Of a DNA stretch of 6,947 nucleotides, positions 1 through 5,845 are shown one piece after another (the stretch's first letter is position 1; every line of letters begins with the position of its first letter). The position numbers were made by a program, and so were the translations under genes. This stretch comes from Paenibacillus sp. (GTDB taxonomy: Bacteria; Bacillota; Bacilli; Paenibacillales; Paenibacillaceae). The stretch lies in NCBI GenBank assembly GCA_003529225.1, contig DOJM01000330.1, positions 13,408 to 20,354 of the forward strand, read 5' to 3'. The notes under the pieces were generated by a model that was not told where the DNA came from, searched no databases, and saw only the letters and a list, made by a program, of their open reading frames with translations.

Positions 1-260
1 AGAAATAGCTGAAACGAGTCAATGTGGAAGAATGAAGGGCATAAATGCTCTAGAATTAACCGATAGGAGCTACGTGAAGGATTAAGAGGTATCACAGCCT
101 TGGATTCGTGGTGAGACTGAATTGACGAAAAACGTTAATAGCAGCTGAAAGAACGGCAGGATAGCGTGCAAGCGGTAGCATTCGTTCTTATCTCTATACT
201 TTAATGCGTGTGTGTTACAAATCAATAAATTTGGAGACAACAATGATGGGAGCAACGTTT

Positions 261-277
261 CGTTCGCTGAGCGAACG
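261..277. repeat. 17-bp near-perfect palindrome
   Basis: The sequence CGTTCGCTGAGCGAACG has 8-base arms (CGTTCGCT and AGCGAACG) that are exact reverse complements around a single central G. It lies where the + strand changes from G-rich to C-rich. With a one-base centre it would form a poor RNA hairpin unless one or more inner pairs open, so a protein-binding site or the end of a dispersed repeat is as likely. No T-run follows on either strand, so it does not look like a terminator. Confidence 0.6.
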
Positions 278-425
278 CCCAGCACAAACCGCCATCCTCA
301 ACCACACTCCCTTATTAACTCAACAGCTCCTACGTTACTCCATACCCCGCTCCAAGTACGCTTCGACTTAGCCCCCGAAAATCTCCCCGCCTCGCCTTGT
401 CATAACCTCTGCATCCCACGAACCC

Positions 426-483
426 GTGACTCCCCTGCGGCCCGATCCATATTCAAGCGCATCCCACAAATCCCAGGAGTCAC
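426..483. repeat. Inverted repeat that could fold into a two-part hairpin
   Basis: GTGACTCC at 426-433 is the exact reverse complement of GGAGTCAC at 476-483. Nested inside, TGCG at 436-439 can pair with CGCA at 458-461. This gives an outer 8-bp stem, an asymmetric internal loop and a 4-bp inner stem. The pairing works on either strand, but the minus-strand transcript would be G-rich and could gain stability from G-U pairs. A single 8-bp match in a 400-base C-rich region can arise by chance, so this is a lead rather than an RNA gene. Confidence 0.3.
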
Positions 484-667
484 ACGAATCCCCGCACTAT
501 CACATCCCCCGTCACCTGCCAAGTCACCAGGCTTGCCTTCGCCCAACACCTCACCGTGCAACCAGTATCGACACACCTAACACGCTTAATGCGTTTTCAC
601 CTTCCTCCTACACCTTAAAGATCAAAATCACATAAACCAACATTCTCCCATATTCTATAGGCAAATG

Positions 668-684
668 CCTTTGTTAAAGGGGAG
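668..684 (+). promoter_or_regulatory. Ribosome binding site of the WG-repeat gene, within a small hairpin
   Basis: AAAGGGGAG at 676-684 is 7 nt before ATG 692 and decides the start. Its first five bases, AAAGG (676-680), are complementary to CCTTT at 668-672 with a 3-nt loop. CC at 668-669 could instead pair in the short palindrome GGCAAATGCC (660-669). Partial masking of the site is possible but the stem is short and may be accidental. Confidence 0.6.
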
Positions 685-691
685 CGACTGG

Positions 692-2656
692 ATGTTAAGG
701 ATTAGATTGAATGAGCTGGGGAAAGGGAATGACAATGGTCCGTTGCAAGCGGATGTATGGAGATGGGACGGCATTGGCTGGAACGAATATATTACGCAGC
801 AAGAAGAAGATTTCATACGTACAGAAGAGGAGCTATTCGTTACGATCCCAGCAGAGGCGGGATTATATCGTGTAGACTACTCTAATAAGCCTTATGAGAC
901 GCCGAATGTATTACCGGAGTGGGTTGACGACGAATTAAGGAATACTGGGTTACATCCGGCGCCTTTTAATCTTAAAGAGGGTACGCTCTGGGGATATATT
1001 AACGACGAAGGTCGTGCTCAGATTGAGCCCAGATACGAATATGCTGAGGATTTTCAGAAGAATGGGCTAGCCATTGTACAACGAAAAAACAGTAGCGGAC
1101 TGATCGACAGCTCTGGACGGGAGCGGGTGAAGCCCATTTACTCGTTCATTGCCCCTTTTTCGGAAGGACGCGCAGTAGTATCAGATGCGAAAGGGTACAC
1201 ATTTATCGATGAAAAAGGTAAAGAGGTGACTCCAGCCCGTTATGATTATCTAAACTCATTGCATGAGGGACTTGCATTATTTTCGAAACAAAATACAACG
1301 GGTGGTCCATCACTATATGGGTATGTAGATGCGCAAGGCAAAGAGGTTTTGCCTGCAATTTATGTGGACGCCAATGATTTCATGAATGGTGTGGCTTTAG
1401 TCAAGATTAAAGAGGGAGAGTACGCACTCATTGATCCTGAAGGGAAGATTCTCTATACGTACAATCATCCATTCGTAGGGAGTCCGGGTGATGGGCTGCT
1501 CTCCTATCAAGCGACTGAGAACGGTAAGTACGGCTATTTAAACACGGATGGAACAGTAGCTATTCAGCCACAATTCACTTCTGCCTTACCTTTCTCGGAG
1601 GGGCGTGCAGTGGTGAATACCGCTGAGAACTATGGCAACGCCTACGGGCTGATTGATAAACAAGGAAAAATGATTATCCCCGCGAAATATTATGAAGTCC
1701 TGCAGCTTGGTGAAGGCAGAGCAGCTATAGGAACACCAATATTCCCTAGTCAACCTTATCGAGGCTCACGTTACATTATCGCTGATGCAGAGACAGGAGC
1801 AATTCTGAGCAATCATACCTTGCTTGGTGTGAATAATTATCAGGACGGACTGGCATCTGTATATGATGCTAAGGAGACTTTTTTTATAGATCGAACTGGA
1901 AAAAGAGCAGCTCAGCCTCCAGTTATTCAAGGGACGGGAACACTTACCCTCAGTGGACGCCTAATTAGAGCAGATATAGATCAACGTACAGCATATTATG
2001 ATCGTCAAGGGAAGCAGATTTGGAGGCAAAATGGAGTCATCCCACTGAGACCTCCATATTCCGTAGTCGAGAAGAAGTACAAACCGAACAGGGATTATCT
2101 GGTTTACTATCCGGTTGTTGAAGGAATTGCAAGCGCGGAAGTTTCTAGAGAGGTTAATGATAAATTACGGAAGCTTTCGCTAGTCGAAGACCCAGGTAGT
2201 AATGGAGCAACACAGGATTTCAGTTATAATGGTGATTTTTCAGTGTCCTTTTTCCGCAAAAATCTTCTAGTGCTGGAGTTAACGGGTTACCGTTATCCTT
2301 TTGGAGCAGCCCACGGCATGCCTACCAAAATCTATACACATACTAATGTACGTAACGGAAGGTTCTATAAGCTAGGTGATTTGTTTAAGCCAGGAAGTAG
2401 ATACGTGGAAAAGCTCAGTAAAATCGTAGGTAAGCAGATTGAGAACGATCCTGAGTACTCCTATGTTTTTCCGGATACGTATAAAGGAATTACCTCAGAT
2501 CAGCCTTTCTTTGTAGATAATGAAGCGTTATATCTTTATTTCGCACCTTATGAGATTGCTCCTTATTCTGCGGGTTTTCCTACTTTCCGTATTCCTTATG
2601 CAGAAATTATGGGACTTATCTCTACTGAGGGAGAATTTTGGCAATCGTTTCACTAG
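692..2656 (+). CDS. WG-repeat protein with RsiV-like DUF4163/DUF3298 C-terminus
   Basis: The start at ATG 692 is preferred because AAAGGGGAG (676-684) lies 7 nt upstream; the in-frame ATG at 665 has no good site. The protein is 654 residues. After a ~95-residue N-terminus that I do not recognise come about ten degenerate WG (KWG-type) repeats, beginning near residues 99, 135, 169, 208, 243, 280, 318, 361, 396 and 433. They follow a pattern like YGxIDxxGKxxxxPxYxxxxxFxEGxAxV. WG repeats are thought to form beta-rich binding scaffolds. From about residue 459 the sequence resembles DUF4163 (YKPNRDYLVYYPVVEG and a following amphipathic helix) and then DUF3298 (FGAAHGMPTKIYTH, then LGDLFKPGS), the extracytoplasmic module that binds lysozyme in the anti-sigma factor RsiV. 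No signal peptide, membrane helix or upstream in-frame ATG is visible, so the product is either cytoplasmic or exported by an unrecognised route. It appears monocistronic, with a terminator directly after. The ligand is unknown; the assignment of repeats and C-terminal domain is fairly secure. Confidence 0.9.
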   Translation: MLRIRLNELGKGNDNGPLQADVWRWDGIGWNEYITQQEEDFIRTEEELFVTIPAEAGLYRVDYSNKPYETPNVLPEWVDDELRNTGLHPAPFNLKEGTLWGYINDEGRAQIEPRYEYAEDFQKNGLAIVQRKNSSGLIDSSGRERVKPIYSFIAPFSEGRAVVSDAKGYTFIDEKGKEVTPARYDYLNSLHEGLALFSKQNTTGGPSLYGYVDAQGKEVLPAIYVDANDFMNGVALVKIKEGEYALIDPEGKILYTYNHPFVGSPGDGLLSYQATENGKYGYLNTDGTVAIQPQFTSALPFSEGRAVVNTAENYGNAYGLIDKQGKMIIPAKYYEVLQLGEGRAAIGTPIFPSQPYRGSRYIIADAETGAILSNHTLLGVNNYQDGLASVYDAKETFFIDRTGKRAAQPPVIQGTGTLTLSGRLIRADIDQRTAYYDRQGKQIWRQNGVIPLRPPYSVVEKKYKPNRDYLVYYPVVEGIASAEVSREVNDKLRKLSLVEDPGSNGATQDFSYNGDFSVSFFRKNLLVLELTGYRYPFGAAHGMPTKIYTHTNVRNGRFYKLGDLFKPGSRYVEKLSKIVGKQIENDPEYSYVFPDTYKGITSDQPFFVDNEALYLYFAPYEIAPYSAGFPTFRIPYAEIMGLISTEGEFWQSFH

Positions 2657-2681
2657 TTACTTATTATCTATTAGCACACAG

Positions 2682-2716
2682 AAGTTGCTATTCTCTCGAG
2701 AATGGCGACTTTTTTT
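2682..2716 (+). terminator. Rho-independent terminator after the WG-repeat gene
   Basis: AAGTTGCTATTCTC (2682-2695) pairs along its whole length with GAGAATGGCGACTT (2698-2711), with two G-U pairs in RNA, and the T-run continues to 2716. In practice the innermost C-G pair opens to give a 4-base loop. The stem begins 25 bases after the stop codon. This separates the WG-repeat gene from the CAP gene. Confidence 0.92.
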
Positions 2717-2814
2717 GCTTTTTAACGCCAATATCGAATGCAATTCATGCTCAGGAAACTTACAATCAAGACTAGTAAATGTTAAAAATTAGAAGAGCAC
2801 AGCTGATAGATTTA

Positions 2815-2823
2815 TGCTACAAT
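2815..2823 (+). promoter_or_regulatory. Extended -10 SigA-type promoter of the CAP-protein gene
   Basis: TGCTACAAT matches the extended -10 form TGnTATAAT with one mismatch. No good -35 box is seen 16-18 bases upstream (bases 2795-2800 read GAGCAC), which is tolerated for extended -10 promoters. Predicted transcription would start around 2829-2832 and give a leader of roughly 85 nt. The preceding gene ends in a strong terminator, so a promoter in this 198-bp gap is required. Confidence 0.55.
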
Positions 2824-2837
2824 GACTGAGGAACAAA

Positions 2838-2851
2838 TTACAACTTTGTAA
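2838..2851. promoter_or_regulatory. Palindrome just downstream of the CAP promoter, possible operator
   Basis: TTACAA (2838-2843) and TTGTAA (2846-2851) are exact reverse complements separated by CT. Allowing a two-base insertion on the right, the symmetry extends outward to ACAAA at 2833-2837 and TTTGT at 2854-2858. It begins about 15 bases after the putative -10 box, over the expected transcription start, where a repressor could block initiation. I cannot name the regulator. Confidence 0.4.
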
Positions 2852-2914
2852 CATTTGTAGCTGGTCACTCTAAGCAGAAACATATATTACACACAAGAAA
2901 GAGGAGATGGCAGA

Positions 2915-3670
2915 ATGAAGAACAAGAGATTAAGAGCAATTATTGGTGGTAGTGTAGCAGCTGTTATGGCACTTAGTATTTCTCTTCCACTCGAAGCGAA
3001 TGCGGCCTCAACTGAGGTAACAGTAATTAAATCAGGTACTAGCTATGAGCAGGTTTTACAATATTTAAAACAAGCTAACCTACAGGGACTCCCTATTTTT
3101 AATAGCACAATCGTGGTATCCAAGCCTCAAACAGGAACGGTTCCAAATAAAGATACATCCACCGGAACTACGGTTACAAAGCCTTCGGATTCGACAACTG
3201 TTACCAAGCCAGTAACTAAGCCTTCGGATACGACTACTGTAACTAAACCTGTAACTAAACCTACAGAAACTACACCTACTACAGGTGCTGCGAGCAATAA
3301 AGGAACTTATGTTCAACAAATCGTAACGCTGGTAAATAAAGAGCGTGCAGCAGCTGGTTTGAAGCCTGTTTCTGGGTTGGACAGCCTTCATAAAGTAGCA
3401 GCTACAAAAGCTACGGATATGCGTACTAATAACTATTTTTCACATACTTCACCTACGTATGGTTCACCATTCGATATGATGAAATCCTTTGGTATCACTT
3501 ATAACGCTGCAGGCGAGAACATCGCTATGGGTCAAAAAACACCAGAAGAAGTAATGAAAGCATGGATGAATAGTCCTGGTCACAAAGCTAATATTTTGAA
3601 TGCTAATTTCAATTATATCGGTGTAGGGTATGACAATAACTACTGGGTTCAAGAATTTATTGGTAAATAA
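2915..3670 (+). CDS. Secreted CAP-domain (YkwD/SCP-like) protein
   Basis: A 251-residue exported protein. AAAGAGGAG (2898-2906) lies 8 nt before the ATG. Residues 1-30 form a typical signal peptide: basic start MKNKRLR, hydrophobic core to about residue 26, and an ANA cleavage motif at 28-30. Residues 31-75 are a short unassigned segment. Residues 76-125 are a Thr/Lys/Pro-rich linker with tandem TTVTKPVTKPSDT-like units, probably flexible and possibly wall-associated. The CAP domain fills residues ~132-250: VNKERAAAGL (140-149), FSHTSP with His177, GENIAMG with Glu201, WMNSPGHKANIL with His223, and IGVGYDNNYWVQEF at the end. These His and Glu residues are the conserved CAP cavity residues. 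No LPXTG, SLH or LysM segment is present, so release or loose wall association is expected. The gene has its own promoter and terminator. The biochemical role of bacterial CAP proteins of this type is not well defined. Confidence 0.95.
   Translation: MKNKRLRAIIGGSVAAVMALSISLPLEANAASTEVTVIKSGTSYEQVLQYLKQANLQGLPIFNSTIVVSKPQTGTVPNKDTSTGTTVTKPSDSTTVTKPVTKPSDTTTVTKPVTKPTETTPTTGAASNKGTYVQQIVTLVNKERAAAGLKPVSGLDSLHKVAATKATDMRTNNYFSHTSPTYGSPFDMMKSFGITYNAAGENIAMGQKTPEEVMKAWMNSPGHKANILNANFNYIGVGYDNNYWVQEFIGK
3167..3271 (+). repeat. In-gene tandem repeat encoding a Thr-Lys-Pro linker
   Basis: Two full 13-residue units, TTVTKPVTKPSDT (residues 94-106) and TTVTKPVTKPTET (107-119), follow a partial unit TTVTKPSDS (85-93) in the CAP protein. 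The corresponding 39-base units are similar but differ at many third positions, so the copies are not recent. The number of units may vary between strains. Confidence 0.8.
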
Positions 3671-3693
3671 TTGAAAAAAATGTTGCTGGAATC

Positions 3694-3729
3694 AAACGTT
3701 CTCCGATGAAAATCGGGGAACGTTTTTTT
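3694..3729 (+). terminator. Rho-independent terminator after the CAP gene
   Basis: AAACGTTCTCCGAT (3694-3707) pairs with ATCGGGGAACGTTT (3712-3725), with one G-U pair and a GAAA tetraloop, and the T-run extends to 3729. It begins 23 bases after the stop codon. This is a very strong terminator that isolates the CAP gene from the SGNH gene. Confidence 0.95.
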
Positions 3730-3826
3730 GTACCCAAACTTTAATCGCTAAATTTTTTTGAGAATTTTCGTATTCAAATTCGGGTTAAATAAGCGGATTA
3801 GCTGGATTTATTTCTATTTTAGACAT

Positions 3827-3855
3827 TTGCAAAACCGGTATGGAAGATTTATGTT
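3827..3855 (+). promoter_or_regulatory. Weak candidate promoter for the SGNH hydrolase gene
   Basis: TTGCAA (3827-3832) and TATGTT (3850-3855) are separated by 17 bases and each match the SigA consensus at four of six positions. The position, about 70 bases before the proposed TTG start, is suitable. A promoter must lie between the terminator ending at 3729 and the gene, but this AT-rich stretch offers other possible boxes, so the exact assignment is uncertain. Confidence 0.25.
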
Positions 3856-3925
3856 TATGTACATAGTTAAGATCTTTGTAAAATGTGGAACAATACATAA
3901 TAGAACGGCACACGGAGGGATGGTT

Positions 3926-4756
3926 TTGAATGATTCAAAGTGGACATGGCGCACGGTCAGCCTGATTTCCATAGTAACAACAATAATTCTAATTGTAGGT
4001 TTAGTTTATGCGGTCAGAGACATCATCTATCCGGTTGGAGAAGCGTCAGGGACCAACTTACCTCAGCAAACAGCCGCTCCAGTGACGGAGACGGTTAAGA
4101 AGCTCAAAGTTGTTGCTCTCGGAGATTCGCTAGCCAAGGGAACTGGTGATAACACCGGAGAAGGATTTGTTAAGCGTACGGTTAGTGGTTTATCCGCTAA
4201 AGGTGTCGAAGTTGATTCATTGGGTAATATGGGAATTAATGGTTTAACAACTGCAGGACTGCAAAGCAAGCTGGATGAAGATGGTATAGATTACGCGCTG
4301 CATATGGCGAATGTCATTCTGCTCTCGATCGGAGGGAATGATTTATTCAAGGACTCCAATATTTTGCAGAATAGTGGCGCACTTCAAAGTGAATCCACGA
4401 CTGATCAAGAGCTGACTCCAGAGTCTTTGCTAGCAGCCCTTCCGGAAGCAGTAGAAAGATTAGGTAAGATTCTGGAGAAAATCACGGAAATCAATCCAAA
4501 TGCTCAAATTTATTATATGGGGTTATACAATCCCTTTGGTGATATACCAGATCTACTTGTACCAGGTAATCAGGCGGTTGCGAAGTGGAATAATGCGGCA
4601 ATGGATATTATTAATAAGCACAGCAATATGACATTGGTTCCAACCTTCGACTTGTTTAACAAGCATTTGGACAAATACTTATCAACGGATCATTTTCATC
4701 CGAATGGGGATGGCTATCAACGAATTGGAGAGCGATTCATTCAGGCTATACACTAG
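3926..4756 (+). CDS. Membrane-anchored SGNH/GDSL-family hydrolase
   Basis: A predicted esterase/lipase of 276 residues. I place the start at TTG 3926, because GGAGGG (3914-3919) is 6 nt upstream and the protein then begins MNDSKWTWRT directly before a membrane helix. The in-frame ATG at 3920 abuts the ribosome site, and one at 3758 would add 56 residues of unlikely composition. Residues ~12-30 form one membrane-spanning segment (an uncleaved anchor), followed by a short linker. The catalytic domain starts near residue 60. Block I is ALGDSLAKGTGD with nucleophile Ser68, block III is SIGGNDLF with Asn138, and block V is DHFHPNGDGY with Asp255 and His258. All key residues are present, so it should be active on the outer face of the membrane. 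It resembles B. subtilis YpmR-type lysophospholipase-like proteins; the substrate (lipid or an acyl group on an envelope polymer) is unknown. No terminator separates it from the ABC genes. Confidence 0.9.
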   Translation: MNDSKWTWRTVSLISIVTTIILIVGLVYAVRDIIYPVGEASGTNLPQQTAAPVTETVKKLKVVALGDSLAKGTGDNTGEGFVKRTVSGLSAKGVEVDSLGNMGINGLTTAGLQSKLDEDGIDYALHMANVILLSIGGNDLFKDSNILQNSGALQSESTTDQELTPESLLAALPEAVERLGKILEKITEINPNAQIYYMGLYNPFGDIPDLLVPGNQAVAKWNNAAMDIINKHSNMTLVPTFDLFNKHLDKYLSTDHFHPNGDGYQRIGERFIQAIH

Positions 4757-4864
4757 AACAGAAGTGAGAGCCAGCTTTCTAAGAATGATGATTTGTATTA
4801 GATAAAATATCCTTTGAGCAAGTACTAGCCGAGGAAATGACAGTAACAAGGAGCTAAGGAGAAT

Positions 4865-5845
4865 ATGACAAAAGCGAACAGTGGAGAATCCAGCCCGGTC
4901 GTCTTGTCTGTAGACGGGGTACGGAAAAAAATAGGGCGAAAGTGGATTATAGATGATGTTACGTTTGATGTGAGAGAAGGAGAAATTTTTGGCTTCCTCG
5001 GACCTAATGGAGCTGGGAAGACAACTACGATTGGAATGCTTGTCGATTTGATTCGTCCAAGCGAGGGCAAGATTACGGTATGTGGTTACAATGTGAACCG
5101 AAATCCGGAAAAAGCGTTGCAATTTGTCGGCTCTATCGTTGAGAATCCTGAGGTATATACCTATTTGACGGGATGGGAGAATTTACAGCATTTTGCCCGA
5201 ATGCAGCCAGGTATAGATAATGCACGTATTAGTGAAGTCGTAGATATCGTTCGGTTGGATCAACGAATCCATGATAAGGTAAGTACATATTCGCTTGGGA
5301 TGAGACAACGACTTGGTATAGCGCAGGCTCTTCTGGGACGTCCGCGTCTGCTTATTCTGGACGAGCCTACAAATGGCTTAGATCCAAAGGGAATTAAGGA
5401 GCTGCGAGAATTTATACGCAAACTAGCAGATGAGGGTTTAGCGGTATTTGTATCGAGTCATTTACTTAGTGAAATCCAGCTTCTCTGCGACCGTGTTGCG
5501 ATTATTAGTAAAGGGCGAGTACTTGCAGTGGGTGCGGTTGATGAGCTGATCGCTCGAAATTCTCCGTATGTACTTTGGGAGCTGGAGCCTTTTTCTGTAG
5601 CTAAGGGATTACTGGCTGATCGCCCAGATATTCAGATTCAGAATCTGGAAGACGTTACCTTGGATGATTCAATAATTGCAGGTATGGGCCCGAATTCTTT
5701 AATCACAATTATGGAGCAGGATTTGATCCCCGAGATTGTGGCTGTTATGGTGACTGCTGAAATCGAAGTTAGGGCTGTGCATAAAATCAATCCGACACTG
5801 GAACAGCTATTCTTGAAACTAACGGAGGGTGAGAACGTTGAATAA
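4865..5845 (+). CDS. ABC-2 type exporter ATP-binding protein (BcrA-like)
   Basis: A 326-residue ATPase that powers the permease encoded next to it. It has Walker A GPNGAGKTT (46-54), signature YSLGMRQRLGIA (142-153), Walker B LLILDE (162-167), D-loop GLD (171-173) and switch His199 in SSHLLSE. The usual Q-loop region reads GSIVENPEVYTYLTGWENL, with Glu93 about where Gln is normal; many BcrA-like drug-resistance or antibiotic-exporter ATPases have this Glu form, so it is probably not a defect. About 100 residues after the nucleotide-binding core form a C-terminal tail common in this group. Two AAGGAG motifs precede the ATG, at 4848-4853 (11 nt away) and 4856-4861 (3 nt away); neither spacing is ideal. 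The last codons overlap the permease start. The substrate cannot be read from sequence; peptide antibiotic, lipid or envelope precursor are the usual possibilities. Confidence 0.95.
   Translation: MTKANSGESSPVVLSVDGVRKKIGRKWIIDDVTFDVREGEIFGFLGPNGAGKTTTIGMLVDLIRPSEGKITVCGYNVNRNPEKALQFVGSIVENPEVYTYLTGWENLQHFARMQPGIDNARISEVVDIVRLDQRIHDKVSTYSLGMRQRLGIAQALLGRPRLLILDEPTNGLDPKGIKELREFIRKLADEGLAVFVSSHLLSEIQLLCDRVAIISKGRVLAVGAVDELIARNSPYVLWELEPFSVAKGLLADRPDIQIQNLEDVTLDDSIIAGMGPNSLITIMEQDLIPEIVAVMVTAEIEVRAVHKINPTLEQLFLKLTEGENVE

Larger units (their letters stand above)
1..691. other. Long non-coding stretch with a sharp change in strand composition
   Basis: No convincing protein gene, tRNA or rRNA is visible here. 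By hand count, bases 1-240 have about 26% G and 15% C on the + strand, while bases 301-660 have about 41% C and 12% G. The second part is also richer in G+C (about 52%) than the neighbouring genes appear to be. Open frames on the + strand here (212-580, 426-635) encode Pro/Ser/Thr/His-rich peptides with no family resemblance and no good ribosome site, as expected from C-rich DNA. The switch in skew lies close to a palindrome at 261-277. Short repeats occur inside: GCATCCCAC at 411-419 and 459-467, GTCACC at 511-516 and 523-528, and an 8-bp inverted repeat at 426-433/476-483. It could be a decayed gene, a dispersed intergenic repeat, or the template of a G-rich minus-strand RNA. I cannot choose among these from sequence alone. 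Confidence 0.6.

Noticed and set aside
149..189. AAGAACG and CGTTCTT inverted repeat as a small RNA or tRNA-like fold
   Set aside because: Only 7 bp with a 27-base loop; no tRNA arms or anticodon pattern can be built around it.
82..285. 67-residue minus-strand open frame at the left end
   Set aside because: No recognisable family, no good ribosome site seen, and its start overlaps the palindromic boundary; composition does not look like coding sequence.
582..597. ACGC-TTAAT-GCGT followed by TTTT, as a terminator
   Set aside because: A 4-bp stem is too weak, and no gene upstream needs a terminator on this strand.
212..635. Two overlapping + strand open frames rich in Pro, Ser, Thr and His
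   Set aside because: The composition follows directly from C-rich DNA, no family resemblance is seen, and no ribosome binding site precedes either ATG. I treat both as chance open frames.
665..667. ATG 665 as the start of the WG-repeat protein
   Set aside because: It lacks a proper ribosome site, whereas ATG 692 has AAAGGGGAG at ideal spacing; it would add only nine residues.
2847..2861. WalR-type direct repeat (TGTAAC...TGTAGC) upstream of the CAP gene
   Set aside because: The half sites are separated by 3 bases rather than the 5 required in the WalR consensus.
4682..5122. 146-residue minus-strand open frame crossing the SGNH-ABC gap
   Set aside because: Most of it is antisense to two well-supported genes with intact motifs, and the translation has no family resemblance.
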